From: Gammaproteobacteria bacterium
GTDB lineage: Bacteria; Pseudomonadota; Gammaproteobacteria; Thiohalomonadales; Thiohalomonadaceae
Direction: 5' to 3'
DNA length: 64,000 bases
Assembly: GCA_026196275.1 (NCBI GenBank)
Contig: JAPHTQ010000053.1
Coordinates: forward strand, 1-64,000
Shown: in pieces, positions 16,662 through 27,285 of the stretch
Position numbering within the stretch: the stretch's first letter is position 1
Layout of the letters: every line of letters begins with the position of its first letter
Position numbers and translations under genes: made by a program
The notes under the pieces: model-generated
The model's input: only the letters and a program-made list of their open reading frames with translations
What the model was told of the DNA's origin: nothing
Databases searched by the model: none

Positions 16662-16743
16662 TGCCACAGAGCACACAGAGGGCACAGAGGCTCCATCACT
16701 GGCAGATTTCTTTTAACTCAGTGTGCTCTGTGCCCTCTGTGGC
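16662..16743. repeat. CACAGAG-family inverted repeat
   Basis: Left arm 16662-16690 (CCACAGAGCACACAGAGGGC and on) pairs with right arm 16719-16743 (GTGTGCTCTGTGCCCTCTGT). The two arms are separated by about 28 bp. Sister elements lie at 27067-27170 and 48209-48328. Confidence 0.85.
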
Positions 16744-16810
16744 TTAGGATTTTTCAACCCCACTCCATCTCGATTTATGCTTTAATGGGCTTATCGAATA
16801 AAAAATTGGC

Positions 16811-16825
16811 ATAAGTTACGCTTAT
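16811..16825 (+). promoter_or_regulatory. CbbR-type operator at the cbbR start
   Basis: ATAAGTTACGCTTAT is the ATAAG/CTTAT dyad with a 5-bp centre, and a further CTTATG half-site overlaps the ATG at 16833. Position over the translation start suggests negative autoregulation, common for LysR regulators. Confidence 0.55.
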
Positions 16826-16832
16826 ATATCTT

Positions 16833-17774
16833 ATGAACATCACCCTGCGCCAACTCAAGGTCTTCGCCTCGGTCGCCAAACACCTGAGCTTCACCCGTGC
16901 CGCCGAGGAGATGCACCTGACCCAGCCCGCCGTCTCCATGCAGGTCAAGCAGCTCGAGGGGCAGCTTGATATCCCGCTGTTTGAACAGCTGGGCAAAAAG
17001 ATCTACCTGACCGAGGCCGGTGAAGAGGTCTACCAATACAGCCGCTCCATCTCGCAGCAGCTCGATGAGCTGGAGACCGTTCTGGCCAACCTCAAGGGGC
17101 TTGAGCACGGCAAACTGCGGATCTCCGTCGCCACCACCGCCAACTACTTCGCCCCCCATCTGCTGGCAGCCTTCTGTCAGCTCTACCCCGGGGTCAATGT
17201 CATTCTCAACGTTACCAACCGCCAGACCCTGCTTGCCCAGCTAAGCGACAATGAGGTGGATATGGTGATCATGGGACAGCCGCCGGCCGGTATGGAACTT
17301 GCGGCGGAGGCCTTTATGGACAACCCGCTGGTCACCATCGCCCCGCCGGACCATCCGCTGGCGGGCAAAAAGCGCGTGCCGATCAAGGAGCTGGAGAAAG
17401 AGATGTTTCTGCTTCGGGAAAGCGGCTCCGGCACACGTAACGCCATGCAGCGCTTCTTTGATGAGCACGGCATTACCATTACCACCAGCATGGAGGTGAG
17501 CAGCGACGAGGCGATCAAACAGAGCGTGCAGGCGGGCCTGGGATTGGGCGTGATGTCACAGGATGCCGTGCAGCTTGAGCTGAGTCTCGGCAAACTGGCG
17601 ATTCTTGATATCGAGGAGTTTCCGCTGATGCGCCACTGGTACCTGGTGCACCGCAAGGGCAAGCGCCTCTCTGCCATCGCCGAAGCCTTCAAGGAGTTCC
17701 TGCTCAACGATGCCGCCGCCTCGCTCGGTGAGCGCTTCCCGCTACTGGCCAGGGCAGGGCGTGGCAAGCGCTGA
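16833..17774 (+). CDS. cbbR: CbbR-type LysR regulator of carbon fixation
   Basis: The 313-residue protein has the LysR helix-turn-helix at the N-terminus (MNITLRQLKVFASVAKHLSF, then TRAAEEMHLTQPAVSMQVKQ) and a periplasmic-binding-like effector domain with the CbbR-typical GSGTRNAMQRFF and GLGLGVMS segments. CbbR activates Calvin-cycle genes in response to metabolites. Location beside cbbM, and three copies of one palindrome in this locus, support the assignment. It is the only regulator gene in the carbon-fixation region. Confidence 0.92.
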   Translation: MNITLRQLKVFASVAKHLSFTRAAEEMHLTQPAVSMQVKQLEGQLDIPLFEQLGKKIYLTEAGEEVYQYSRSISQQLDELETVLANLKGLEHGKLRISVATTANYFAPHLLAAFCQLYPGVNVILNVTNRQTLLAQLSDNEVDMVIMGQPPAGMELAAEAFMDNPLVTIAPPDHPLAGKKRVPIKELEKEMFLLRESGSGTRNAMQRFFDEHGITITTSMEVSSDEAIKQSVQAGLGLGVMSQDAVQLELSLGKLAILDIEEFPLMRHWYLVHRKGKRLSAIAEAFKEFLLNDAAASLGERFPLLARAGRGKR

Positions 17775-17795
17775 TGCTACGACTTATAAAGGCTC

Positions 17796-18065
17796 TCACC
17801 GCAAAGGCGCAAAGGACGCAAAGTTTTCTGGAAATTTTCCTTTTGCTTCGTCAGCAAGTCGAACCTTAAACGCACTGGTATCTCAGTCACGTAGCTCACG
17901 CAACGTGACCTACGACTCTGTCCCACACACAGCTACGTCGGCAAATTCGACTGTGAAACGTAAGAGCAATTATTTTCTTTGCGCCCTTAGCGTCTTTGCG
18001 CGATGTGCAAGGATGCACAAGTGCCGCGGTGGCAGGACGCCATTGAGCGGCCCTTTGCGTTGAGA
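17796..18065. repeat. CGCAAAG-family element filling the cbbR-fba gap
   Basis: The 350-bp gap between the convergent cbbR and fba genes contains no supported gene. Its left arm (17796-17823, ACCGCAAAGGCGCAAAGGAC and on) pairs with a right arm at 17977-18002 and a further CCCTTTGCGTTGA copy at 18051-18063. Inside, GTCACGT and ACGTGAC form a 7-bp dyad near 17887-17910. The element looks like the composite of two insertions. Confidence 0.8.
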
Positions 18066-18076
18066 TCTTTTATCCA

Positions 18077-18104
18077 ATAAAAAAGGCGACCGAATGGCCG
18101 CCTT
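18077..18104 (-). terminator. Rho-independent terminator after fba
   Basis: On the minus strand GGCGGCC-ATTC-GGTCGCC (one G-U pair) is followed by TTTTTTATTGG, 24 bp after the fba stop. It ends the tkt-gap-pgk-pyk-fba operon. Confidence 0.92.
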
Positions 18105-18127
18105 CGTGGTCTTGGCGAGGTCCGGGC

Positions 18128-19192
18128 TTAGTTGACCTTGGGCTCCAGCTCGCCGGCTTCGTACTTCTTGAACATAGTCTCCAGGGAGATCGGCTTGATC
18201 TTGGAGGCCATGCCGGCAGAGCCGAAGGCTTCGTAGCGTGCCTGGCAGATGCCGGCCATCGCCTTGGTCGCTTCCTTGAGGAATTTGCGCGGATCGAAGT
18301 TGGCCTTGTTCTCGGCCAGGTGCTTGCGCACCGCACCGGTGGAGGCCATGCGCAGGTCGGTATCGATGTTGACCTTGCGCACGCCGGTCTTGATGCCTTC
18401 AACGATTTCATCGACCGGTACGCCGTAGGTCTGACCCATATCACCGCCGTAATCGTTGATGATCTTGAGCCAGTCCTGCGGTACGGAAGAGGAGCCATGC
18501 ATAACCAGGTGTACATCGGGAATACGGTCGTTGATCTCCTTGACGCGGTCGATGCGCAGGATCTTGCCGGTCGGCTCCTGGGTGAACTTGTAGGCGCCGT
18601 GGGAGGTACCGATGGCGATCGCCAGAGCGTCCACACCGGTTTTCTTGACGAAGTCAGCCGCCTCATTCGGATCGGTCAGCAGCATATCCATATCCAGCTT
18701 GCCTTCGGCGCCGTGACCGTCTTCCTCACCCATCATGCCGGTTTCCAGGGAACCAAGACAGCCCAGCTCACCTTCAACGGAGACACCGCAGGCGTGAGCC
18801 ATCTCAACGACCTGCCTGGTCACGTCGACGTTATATTCGAAAGATGCCGGGGTCTTGCCATCTTCCATCAGCGAGCCGTCCATCATCACGGAGGAGAAGC
18901 CGGACTGAATGGAGCGGGCGCAGATCGCCGGGGAGGCACCGTGATCCTGGTGCATAACCACCGGGATGTGCGGGTACATTTCGGTAGCGGCGATGATCAG
19001 GTGGCGCAGGAAGGGCTCACCGGCGTAGGAGCGGGCACCGGCGGAACCCTGCAGGATCACCGGGCTGTCAACGGCATCGGCAGCCTGCATGATGGCATGC
19101 ACCTGCTCCATATTGTTGACGTTGAACGCGGGCAGACCATAGCCGTTCTCGGCAGCATGGTCCAGCAGTTGACGCATGGATACTAGGGCCAT
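18128..19192 (-). CDS. fba: Class II fructose-bisphosphate aldolase
   Basis: This 354-residue zinc-dependent aldolase shows the metal and substrate motifs VVMHQDHGA (catalytic/zinc region), [11 protein letters not shown], and the VMHGSSS glycine-serine loop, matching the CbbA subgroup. It condenses dihydroxyacetone phosphate with glyceraldehyde 3-phosphate, and in autotrophs usually also with erythrose 4-phosphate for the Calvin cycle. It is the last gene of the five-gene operon, 70 bp after pyk, and is followed by a strong terminator. Confidence 0.97.
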   Translation of the reverse strand: MALVSMRQLLDHAAENGYGLPAFNVNNMEQVHAIMQAADAVDSPVILQGSAGARSYAGEPFLRHLIIAATEMYPHIPVVMHQDHGASPAICARSIQSGFSSVMMDGSLMEDGKTPASFEYNVDVTRQVVEMAHACGVSVEGELGCLGSLETGMMGEEDGHGAEGKLDMDMLLTDPNEAADFVKKTGVDALAIAIGTSHGAYKFTQEPTGKILRIDRVKEINDRIPDVHLVMHGSSSVPQDWLKIINDYGGDMGQTYGVPVDEIVEGIKTGVRKVNIDTDLRMASTGAVRKHLAENKANFDPRKFLKEATKAMAGICQARYEAFGSAGMASKIKPISLETMFKKYEAGELEPKVN

Positions 19193-19262
19193 TTCGACCT
19201 CCTTCAGTTATCGTTTGGATCCAAAAAAAACTGTTAACTACCACTCGCCGTAAATTACGGCA

Positions 19263-20696
19263 CTAAATCATTTCCCCCACCTTGACGATCTTCATCGCAT
19301 TGGTACCGCCATGGATACCCATCAGATCACCCTTGGTGATAATAACCAGATCGCCGTCACGCACCGCGCCACGACGGCGCAATTCGTCGATCGCCTCGCG
19401 GTTGAGCTCCACGTGATCCGCAGCGGTGACATCGAAACTGACCGGGTAGACGCCGCGATAGAGCGTCACCTTGCGGCGAGTCTCCACATGTCGGGTCATG
19501 GCGTAGATCGGGATTCCCGAGCTGATTCGCGACATCCACAGTGTCGTCGAACCTGACTCGGTCAGGGCCGCGATCGCCTTCACTTTAAGGTGATTGGCAC
19601 TGTACATCGCCGCCATCGCGATGGCCTCATCAATGTAGGTGAACTTGGAATGAATGCGGTGATCAGACTCGATAGCGATACGCTGTTTTTCCGCCTCCAG
19701 GCAGATACGGTGCATCGCGCCGATAGCCTTGTCGGGGAACTTGCCGGTAGCGGTCTCGGCGGAGAGCATTACCGCATCGGTACCATCGAGTACCGCGTTG
19801 GCGACATCGAACACCTCGGCACGGGTCGGGATCTGGTTCTCGATCATCGACTCCATCATCTGTGTCGCGGTGATTACGGCACGATTCATCTCGCGGGAGC
19901 GGCGGATCAGCATCTTTTGCACCGGCGGCAGCGCCGCATCGCCGATCTCTACTCCGAGGTCGCCACGGGCGATCATGATCACATCGGAGGCGGCGATGAT
20001 CTCATCGACCACATCCAGCGCCTCGGCCCGCTCGACCTTGGCGACAATGCCGCCTTTGCCACCGGCAGCCTCAAACAGCTTGCGCGCCTCGTGGATATCC
20101 TCGGCACTGCGCGGGAATGAGACGGCCAGGTAGTCGGCCTCCATCTTCGCAGCGGTCTTGATGTCCTCCCGATCCTTTTCGGTCAGCGCCGGCGCGGAGA
20201 GCCCACCGCCCTGGCGGTTGATCCCTTTGCGATCAGAGAGTGTGCCGCCGACCACCACGCGGCAGATAATACGTGCACCCTCAACCTGGTCGACCCACAG
20301 CACCAGGCGACCGTCATCAAGCAACAAGGTGTCACCACGGCCAACATCGTCCGGCAGCTGTTTGTAGGCAAGACCGACACGCTCCTGGTCACCTGCATCG
20401 GTAGGACATTCTGCATCCAGGGTAAAGGTGTCACCCTCTGCCAGGTCTATCTTTCCCTCAGCAAATTTCTCGATACGGATCTTGGGCCCCTGCAGATCAC
20501 ACAAAACACCTACCTGACGGCCGTGGGCACGCGCACGATTGCGTACACGCTCAGCCCGTTCAACGTGTTCCTCCGGCGAACCGTGCGAGAAATTAATGCG
20601 GACAGTGTCGACACCCGCCTCAATAATCTTGTCCAGCATTTTCGGATCGTCCGTTGCTGGGCCCAGTGTAGCGAGAATTTTGGTTCGTCTTTGCAT
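19263..20696 (-). CDS. pyk: Pyruvate kinase
   Basis: The 477-residue protein starts [20 protein letters not shown] and contains the family signature [12 protein letters not shown] and the [17 protein letters not shown] segment. It converts phosphoenolpyruvate and ADP to pyruvate and ATP. Placement between pgk and fba ties it to carbon-fixation output: newly made triose phosphate can be drained to pyruvate. Such an order is known from purple sulfur and other autotrophic Gammaproteobacteria. Confidence 0.97.
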   Translation of the reverse strand: MQRRTKILATLGPATDDPKMLDKIIEAGVDTVRINFSHGSPEEHVERAERVRNRARAHGRQVGVLCDLQGPKIRIEKFAEGKIDLAEGDTFTLDAECPTDAGDQERVGLAYKQLPDDVGRGDTLLLDDGRLVLWVDQVEGARIICRVVVGGTLSDRKGINRQGGGLSAPALTEKDREDIKTAAKMEADYLAVSFPRSAEDIHEARKLFEAAGGKGGIVAKVERAEALDVVDEIIAASDVIMIARGDLGVEIGDAALPPVQKMLIRRSREMNRAVITATQMMESMIENQIPTRAEVFDVANAVLDGTDAVMLSAETATGKFPDKAIGAMHRICLEAEKQRIAIESDHRIHSKFTYIDEAIAMAAMYSANHLKVKAIAALTESGSTTLWMSRISSGIPIYAMTRHVETRRKVTLYRGVYPVSFDVTAADHVELNREAIDELRRRGAVRDGDLVIITKGDLMGIHGGTNAMKIVKVGEMI

Positions 20697-20783
20697 AGTC
20701 GTCTATTTAGGGTTTCGTGCACCGGTCAGGAAACGACGACACAGGATGTGCCGCCGCCCCGCCCGGACACCCGAAACGGGTTA

Positions 20784-21962
20784 TTACTTTGCGCGCTCTT
20801 CGAGCATCGCAACGGCCGGCAGAGTCTTGCCCTCGAGGAACTCGAGGAAGGCGCCGCCGGCGGTGGAGATATAGGAGACGCGATCGTAGATATCATATTT
20901 CTGGATGGCAGCGATGGTATCGCCGCCACCCGCGATGGAAAAGCCGTTGGAGTCCGCAATGGCCATACCCATCGCCTTGGTGCCTCCACCGAACTGGTCG
21001 AATTCGAAAACACCAACCGGACCGTTCCAGACGATGGTACCGGCGTTCTTCAGCATCTCGGCGTACTGACCGGCGGTCTCGGGTCCGACATCGAAGATCA
21101 TGTCATCATCGGCCACTTCGTCCACCTTCTTGATGGTCGCCTCGGCAGACTCGGAAAACTCCTTGCCCACAACCACATCAACCGGCACCGGAATGGAACC
21201 ACCCTTGGCCTTGGCCGCTTCCATCAATCGTTTGGCCTCATCGATCAGATCCGCCTCATACAGCGATTTGCCGACATTATAGCCACAGGCGGCAATAAAG
21301 GTATTGGCAATGCCGCCGCCGACGATCAGCTGATCCACCTTGGTGGAGAGGGCCTCCAGCACAGTCAGCTTGGTAGAGACCTTGGAGCCGCCGACGATGG
21401 CGACCATCGGCCGGGCCGGGTTGGCCAGCGCCTTGTTCAGTGCATCCAGCTCCTCGGCCAGCAGCAGACCGGCGCAGGCGGTGGGGGCGAACTTGCCGGC
21501 ACCGTGGGTGGAGGCCTGGGCACGGTGGGCGGTACCGAAGGCATCCATCACATAGACGTCACACAGGGCGGCGTACTTCTTGGCCAGCGCCTCGTCGTCT
21601 TTCTTCTCACCGGCGTTGAAACGCACGTTCTCCAGAAGAACCACCTCACCGTCGGCAACGTCGAAACCGCCGTCGAGGTACTCCTTGACCAGGCGAACCT
21701 CCTTGCCCATCTTCGCGCTCATGTCGGCGGCGATGGGGGCCATGGAGTTCTCCTCATCCACCTTGCCCTCTTCCGGGCGTCCGCGGTGTGACATCACCAT
21801 CACCTTGGCACCGGCCTTGGCACAATGCTCAATGGTGGGCATGGAGGCGGCAATACGGGCATCGGAAGTGACCTTGCCGTCCTTAACCGGAACGTTGAGA
21901 TCCGCACGAATCAGAACCCGCTTGCCGGCGAGATCCAGATCAGTCAGTTTGATAAAGGACAT
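20784..21962 (-). CDS. pgk: Phosphoglycerate kinase
   Basis: From the ATG at 21962 (GGAG 6 bases upstream) the protein is 392 residues and shows the RADLNVP signature near the N-terminus, SHRGRPEEG, and the C-terminal GGGDTIAA nucleotide loop. It phosphorylates 3-phosphoglycerate in the Calvin direction. An in-frame start 8 codons earlier lacks a ribosome site. It lies between gap and pyk in the operon. Confidence 0.98.
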   Translation of the reverse strand: MSFIKLTDLDLAGKRVLIRADLNVPVKDGKVTSDARIAASMPTIEHCAKAGAKVMVMSHRGRPEEGKVDEENSMAPIAADMSAKMGKEVRLVKEYLDGGFDVADGEVVLLENVRFNAGEKKDDEALAKKYAALCDVYVMDAFGTAHRAQASTHGAGKFAPTACAGLLLAEELDALNKALANPARPMVAIVGGSKVSTKLTVLEALSTKVDQLIVGGGIANTFIAACGYNVGKSLYEADLIDEAKRLMEAAKAKGGSIPVPVDVVVGKEFSESAEATIKKVDEVADDDMIFDVGPETAGQYAEMLKNAGTIVWNGPVGVFEFDQFGGGTKAMGMAIADSNGFSIAGGGDTIAAIQKYDIYDRVSYISTAGGAFLEFLEGKTLPAVAMLEERAK

Positions 21963-22035
21963 GTTTCTACTCCGTCTAATTTTCAAAGAATTTTGCTAAA
22001 CAGGGCTTAGCAAAAAACTCTGTGGTTCAGATAAA

Positions 22036-22060
22036 AGTTTCAAGTTTAAAGTTACAAGAG
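22036..22060. repeat. CAAGTTT-type word repeat
   Basis: AAGTTTCAAGTTTAAAGTTA is made of overlapping CAAGTTT/TTTAAAG words, the same vocabulary as the element at 49231-49350. It is the left neighbour of the hairpin at 22061-22085 and the heptamer array at 22092. Confidence 0.6.
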
Positions 22061-22085
22061 TGTCGGCAGGCAATGCCTGCCGACA
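22061..22085. other. 12-bp perfect hairpin between gap and pgk
   Basis: TGTCGGCAGGCA and TGCCTGCCGACA are perfect complements around a single A. There is no U-run on either side, so it is unlikely to be a full terminator; inside a gap-pgk transcript it could stabilise an mRNA end or be part of a repeat element. Confidence 0.7.
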
Positions 22086-22091
22086 ATTATT

Positions 22092-22140
22092 GCAACTAGC
22101 AACTAGCAACTAGCAACTAGCAACTAGCAACTAGCAACTG
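22092..22140. repeat. Heptamer tandem array (GCAACTA)7
   Basis: Six exact copies of GCAACTA and a seventh ending in G lie immediately after the gap stop codon, followed by a partial copy reaching the stop. The unit is unrelated to codons of gap. Together with the neighbouring hairpin it fills the gap-pgk spacer. Confidence 0.95.
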
Positions 22141-22144
22141 CAAC

Positions 22145-23170
<1,026 letters not shown>

Positions 23171-23221
23171 TTATCAAAATGTGTTGCGAGGCGGCCAAAC
23201 CACCCCGCAGCGAATGGGTTA

Positions 23222-25198
23222 TCAGAGTACGCTGTTGACCGCGTCGACAACGTTTTCGACAGTAAAGCCGAACTCCTTGAACAGCAGGTCGGCCGGGGCG
23301 GACTCGCCAAAGCGGTCGATACCCACAACCTTGTCCGCGTACTTGTACCACAGCGGGGTGACGCCGGCCTCGACCGCGACGGTGGGCACGCCCTTGGGCA
23401 GTACAGCAGCACGGTAGGCGTCGTCCTGGGCCTCGAACGCATCCACTGAGGGCATGGAGACCACACGGATCTTCTTGCCGCTCATCGCCTCGGCGGCACC
23501 CATGGCCAGGGCCACTTCCGAACCGGTGGCGAGGATGATCGCGTCGGGGGTACCGTCACAATCTTTCAGCACGTAACCACCCTTGGCAATGTCGGCGATC
23601 TGCGCATCACTACGGCTCTGGTGGGGCAGGCCCTGACGAGAGAAGCAGAGACTGGTCGGACCGTCGTTACGCTCTACCGCATAACGCCATGCAACAGCGG
23701 TCTCGACCGCATCGCAGGGACGCCAGACGCTCATGTTGGGGATCAGACGCATGGAGGCGATCTGCTCGACCGGCTGATGAGTCGGGCCGTCCTCACCCAG
23801 ACCGATGGAGTCGTGGGTGTAGACGAAGATGCTGCGCTGTTTCATCAGAGCGGCCATGCGCAGGGCGTTGCGCGCGTACTCCATAAACATCAGGAAGGTA
23901 CCGCCGAAGGGAATGAAACCGCCATGCAGGGCGACACCGTTCATGATGGCGGACATGCCGAACTCGCGCACCCCGTAGGAGATGTAGTTGCCATCGGCCA
24001 CGGTGTTGGTGATCGCATTGGACCCGCTCCAGGAGGTGAGATTGGAGGGGGTCAGGTCGGCGGAGCCACCGAGAAACTCGGGCAGCACTTCGGCATAGCC
24101 GTTGATGGCGTTCTGCGAGGCCTTGCGGGTGGCTGGGCCCTCGGCCTTGGCGTTAACCTCGGCGATGAACTTGTCGGCATGCTCGGTCCAGTTGGCCGGC
24201 AGCTCGCCCTTCATACGGCGCTCGAAATCGGCCGCCAGTTCAGGGTAGGCGGCCTTGTAGGCCTCGAATTTTTCATTCCAGCTCTGCTCGGCCTCGGCAC
24301 CCTTGGCCTTGGCATCCCAACCCTCGTAGATCTCCGCAGGGATCTCGAACGGGGCATGGGACCAATCCAGATTCTCGCGAGTAGCCTTGATCTCGTCATC
24401 ACCCAGCGGCGCACCGTGGCAATCGTGGCTGCCGCACAGATTGGGTGACCCGAAACCGATCACGGTCTTGCAGCAGACCAGGGTGGGCTTGTCGTTAACC
24501 GACTTGGCCTCGTGGATCGCCTTGTCGATCGCATCGGCATTGTGACCGTCGACATCGCGGATGACGTGCCAACCATAGGCCTCGAAGCGCTTGGCCACAT
24601 CCTCACCGAACCAGTTATCGGTGTGACCATCGATGGAGATGTTGTTGTCATCCCAGAAGGCAACCAGCTTGCCCAGTCCCAGGGTACCGGCCAGCGCACA
24701 GGACTCGTGGGAGACCCCTTCCATCATGCAGCCATCGCCGAGGAAGACATAGGTGTAGTGATCGACGATGTGGTGTCCATCACGATTGAACTGGGCCGCC
24801 AGGGTGCGCTCGGCCAGTGCCATGCCGACACCGTTGCTGATCCCCTGACCCAGTGGACCGGTGGTGGTCTCGATGCCCGGCGCGTAGCCGTACTCCGGGT
24901 GACCCGGGGTACGGGAGTGGAGCTGGCGGAAGTTTTTCAGATCTTCCATGCCCAGGTCGTAGCCGGTCAGGTGCAGCAGGGAGTAGATCAGCATGGAACC
25001 GTGGCCGTTGGAGAGGACAAAACGGTCGCGGTCATACCACTCTGGATTCGCCGGGTTGTGCTGCATGTGGCCGTTCCAGAGCACCTCGGCAATATCTGCC
25101 ATGCCCATCGGGGCGCCCGGGTGACCGGATTTTGCCTTTTGCACCGCATCCATACTAAGAGCACGGATTGCGTTTGCTAAGTCTCTACGGCTTGGCAT
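23222..25198 (-). CDS. tkt: Transketolase
   Basis: The 658-residue thiamine-diphosphate enzyme has the cofactor motif [12 protein letters not shown] with the downstream DDNNISIDG, the [17 protein letters not shown] segment near the N-terminus and the C-terminal pyrimidine-binding domain ([16 protein letters not shown]). It moves two-carbon ketol units in the regenerative phase of the Calvin cycle and the pentose phosphate pathway. It is the first gene of the operon tkt-gap-pgk-pyk-fba and has an AAGGAGA site 6 bases before the ATG. Confidence 0.98.
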   Translation of the reverse strand: MPSRRDLANAIRALSMDAVQKAKSGHPGAPMGMADIAEVLWNGHMQHNPANPEWYDRDRFVLSNGHGSMLIYSLLHLTGYDLGMEDLKNFRQLHSRTPGHPEYGYAPGIETTTGPLGQGISNGVGMALAERTLAAQFNRDGHHIVDHYTYVFLGDGCMMEGVSHESCALAGTLGLGKLVAFWDDNNISIDGHTDNWFGEDVAKRFEAYGWHVIRDVDGHNADAIDKAIHEAKSVNDKPTLVCCKTVIGFGSPNLCGSHDCHGAPLGDDEIKATRENLDWSHAPFEIPAEIYEGWDAKAKGAEAEQSWNEKFEAYKAAYPELAADFERRMKGELPANWTEHADKFIAEVNAKAEGPATRKASQNAINGYAEVLPEFLGGSADLTPSNLTSWSGSNAITNTVADGNYISYGVREFGMSAIMNGVALHGGFIPFGGTFLMFMEYARNALRMAALMKQRSIFVYTHDSIGLGEDGPTHQPVEQIASMRLIPNMSVWRPCDAVETAVAWRYAVERNDGPTSLCFSRQGLPHQSRSDAQIADIAKGGYVLKDCDGTPDAIILATGSEVALAMGAAEAMSGKKIRVVSMPSVDAFEAQDDAYRAAVLPKGVPTVAVEAGVTPLWYKYADKVVGIDRFGESAPADLLFKEFGFTVENVVDAVNSVL

Positions 25199-25658
25199 GT
25201 GATTCTCCTTCGAAATGTAAAATCAAAATATAGTGGTAAAACGTAATATTCCCGTACGGCAGGCCCCTCTCCGGGAGACACATTGTCACCCTGCTCCCCC
25301 GATTTGTCAGAAGTGCCGTATCTGTTCTGAAATCCTCTTCCCCAACACTGGAAGCTTTTTTACTTTTGCTTGTACCCGGACGCCACACCCTGCGGCCGTC
25401 CAGATCGCGCGGTACGGGCAGTGACATTGCACTCCCACCTTCTCATACCCGCTTTGTAGCAAGGCAGATCGCGCATGGAACAGATGATTTTCGCCCATAT
25501 TAGCCATCGGAGCAATAGTGCAATACCCTGAAAAGTTGAATAGCGACATAAAATCAAACAGTTAGTTATCCATATCCCAGCCTGTAAGCAGGTTACATCC
25601 GGCATATTCAACTGGCAGGGAGCGCATACGCACATAAAGTCCGTGCCCAGGCCGATGA

Positions 25659-25746
25659 AACTTGCTGATTTCCGGTTGTAGGTCGCAGGGATGCGGACTT
25701 CAAGCCTACATCGATGTGTTCACGGCGTGCCGGAAATCAGGAAGTT
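25659..25746. repeat. 88-bp element with 17-bp terminal inverted repeats
   Basis: The left end AACTTGCTGATTTCCGG (25659-25675) and right end (25730-25746) are complements with one mismatch. An inner TGTAGG/CCTACA pair (25677-25682, 25705-25710) nests inside. No target duplication is obvious. It resembles a small miniature element or REP-type palindrome. Confidence 0.7.
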
Positions 25747-25798
25747 ACACCGGCCTTTGAATAATATGCGGTTGCCCTGATCAACTGGTTCAGTCGTG

Positions 25799-25825
25799 TT
25801 GAAATCGAGGCGTTTCGTATATAAT
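25799..25825 (+). promoter_or_regulatory. Candidate metK promoter
   Basis: TTGAAA (25799-25804) and TATAAT (25820-25825) are good hexamers but only 15 bp apart, shorter than the usual 17. A start near 25832 would give a leader of about 64 nt containing the hairpins described next. Confidence 0.45.
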
Positions 25826-25832
25826 TCAAGGT

Positions 25833-25895
25833 TTGGTCCCACCGCATGGGTCGGCAAGGGCAACCTGCCCCTTCATCACGGGAAGTTGGAAAAAA
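25833..25895 (+). promoter_or_regulatory. Possible structured leader of metK
   Basis: Two stem candidates are visible: CCCA/TGGG within 25838-25850 and AAGGGCA/TGCCCCTT around ACC (25857-25873). The strand is GC-rich and ends in GGAAGTTGGAAAAAA before the ATG. A SAM-responsive leader would be plausible for metK, but the sequence does not match the SAM-I, SAM-II or SAM/SAH consensus as I know them. Recorded as an unassigned structure. Confidence 0.3.
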
Positions 25896-27056
25896 ATGAA
25901 AAACAATTACTTATTCACCTCTGAGTCGGTATCGGAAGGCCATCCCGATAAGATGGCAGACCAGGTCTCAGATGCAATCCTCGATGCCATCCTGGCCCAG
26001 GATGTCAACGCTCGCGTTGCCTGTGAGACGGTGCTCAAAACAGGTATGGTTCTGCTTGCCGGCGAGATCACCACCTCTGCCAGCATCGATTATGAAAAGA
26101 TCGTGCGCGGGGTGGTCAACGACATCGGCTACAACAGCTCCGAGGTCGGCTTCGACGGTTCCACCTGTGCCGTCCTCAATGCGTTGGGCGAGCAGTCACC
26201 CGACATCGCCATGGGCGTTGATCGCGAAGATCGTGAAAACCAGGGCGCCGGCGACCAGGGACTGATGTTCGGTTACGCCAGCAACGAGACCGATGTGCTG
26301 ATGCCGGCACCGATCACCTATGCCCACCGCCTGGTACGTCGCCAGGCTGAGGTGCGCAAGAACGGTGAGCTCTCATGGCTGCGCCCCGATGCCAAGAGTC
26401 AGGTCACCTTCCGCTACGAGAATGGTAAGCCCGTGGGGATCGATGCCGTGGTCCTCTCCACCCAGCACGCGCCGGAGATCACCCAGGAGAAGCTGCGCGA
26501 GGCGGTGATGGATCTGATCATCAAGCCGGTGTTGCCGGAGCTGTGGGTTCACGCCGATACCCGGTTCCACATCAACCCCACCGGCCAGTTCATCATCGGC
26601 GGTCCGATTGGCGATGCCGGCCTGACGGGCCGCAAGATCATCGTCGACACTTACGGCGGTATGGCCCGCCACGGCGGAGGCGCCTTCTCCGGCAAGGATC
26701 CCTCCAAGGTCGACCGCTCAGCCGCCTATGCCGGTCGTTATGTCGCCAAGAACATCGTCGCCGCCGGCCTGGCCGAGCGCTGCGAGATCCAGGTCTCCTA
26801 TGCCATCGGTGTATCAGAGCCCACCTCGATCAGCATCGACACCTTCGGTACCGCCAGCATCAGTGAACACCGGATCATCGAGCTGGTGCGCGAGCACTTC
26901 GACCTGCGCCCCTACGGCATCACCACCATGCTGGACCTGCTCAAACCACGCTACCGCGACACCGCCGCCTACGGCCACTTCGGCCGCGACGACCTGGACC
27001 TGCCGTGGGAGCGCACCGACAAGGCCGAGATGCTCCGCAAGGAGGCGGGTCTATAA
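25896..27056 (+). CDS. metK: S-adenosylmethionine synthetase
   Basis: The 386-residue enzyme begins [20 protein letters not shown], with the methionine-binding GHPDK motif, then [12 protein letters not shown], and the [22 protein letters not shown]/phosphate loop. It makes SAM from methionine and ATP. It starts the methyl-cycle cluster metK-ahcY-metF. The start is the ATG at 25896 that aligns with the family N-terminus. Confidence 0.98.
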   Translation: MKNNYLFTSESVSEGHPDKMADQVSDAILDAILAQDVNARVACETVLKTGMVLLAGEITTSASIDYEKIVRGVVNDIGYNSSEVGFDGSTCAVLNALGEQSPDIAMGVDREDRENQGAGDQGLMFGYASNETDVLMPAPITYAHRLVRRQAEVRKNGELSWLRPDAKSQVTFRYENGKPVGIDAVVLSTQHAPEITQEKLREAVMDLIIKPVLPELWVHADTRFHINPTGQFIIGGPIGDAGLTGRKIIVDTYGGMARHGGGAFSGKDPSKVDRSAAYAGRYVAKNIVAAGLAERCEIQVSYAIGVSEPTSISIDTFGTASISEHRIIELVREHFDLRPYGITTMLDLLKPRYRDTAAYGHFGRDDLDLPWERTDKAEMLRKEAGL

Positions 27057-27066
27057 ACGATTTTTT

Positions 27067-27170
27067 AGCCACAGAGGGCACAGAGCTCACTGAGAATATA
27101 AGCTGACGGCGGATACTTAAGGCTCTCCGCCGACTTGCCCAACCTCTGTGCACTCTGTGTTCTCTGTGGC
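27067..27170. repeat. CACAGAG-family inverted repeat between metK and ahcY
   Basis: Left arm 27067-27092 (AGCCACAGAGGGCACAGAGC and on) and right arm 27143-27170 (CCTCTGTGCACTCTGTGTTC and on) are imperfect complements. A CGGCGGA/TCCGCCG pair nests inside (about 27105-27133). The element ends about 20 bp before the SAH riboswitch. Confidence 0.88.
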
Positions 27171-27190
27171 AATATAAATATCCCTATCAC

Positions 27191-27264
27191 TCCCCGAGGA
27201 GCGCTGCAGCGGGTTCACCGTCAGGCTCGGGGAGGTGCGTTTTACCGTTCCAACGGCGCTCCCA
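27191..27264 (+). promoter_or_regulatory. SAH riboswitch
   Basis: All hallmarks of the S-adenosylhomocysteine aptamer are present: P1 CCCCGAG (27192-27198) pairs with CTCGGGG (27226-27232); the core GAGGAGCGCTGCAGCGGG follows; and GGAGCGC (27198-27204) pairs with GCGCTCC (27256-27262) to close the pseudoknot. ahcY starts 21 bases later. In known examples SAH binding turns on expression of the gene that removes SAH. Confidence 0.95.
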
Positions 27265-27285
27265 ACGACACTAGGAGAGAGACTG

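Larger units (their letters stand above)
25199..25895. other. 697-bp intergenic region between tkt and metK
   Basis: Both flanking genes read outward, so this holds their promoters. I see no protein-coding frame with homology or codon bias. It contains an 88-bp inverted-repeat element (25659-25746), the metK promoter (25799-25825) and a possible structured metK leader (25833-25895). No ATAAG-N6-CTTAT dyad is found before tkt, so control of the tkt operon by the same operator as cbbM is not supported here. Confidence 0.7.

Noticed and set aside
22092-22140. Heptamer array as a CRISPR
   Set aside because: Repeat unit is 7 bp with no spacers and no cas genes nearby.
25199-25660. 6S RNA or another small RNA gene in the tkt-metK gap
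   Set aside because: No characteristic long bubble-and-stem layout, terminator or flanking gene context was found.
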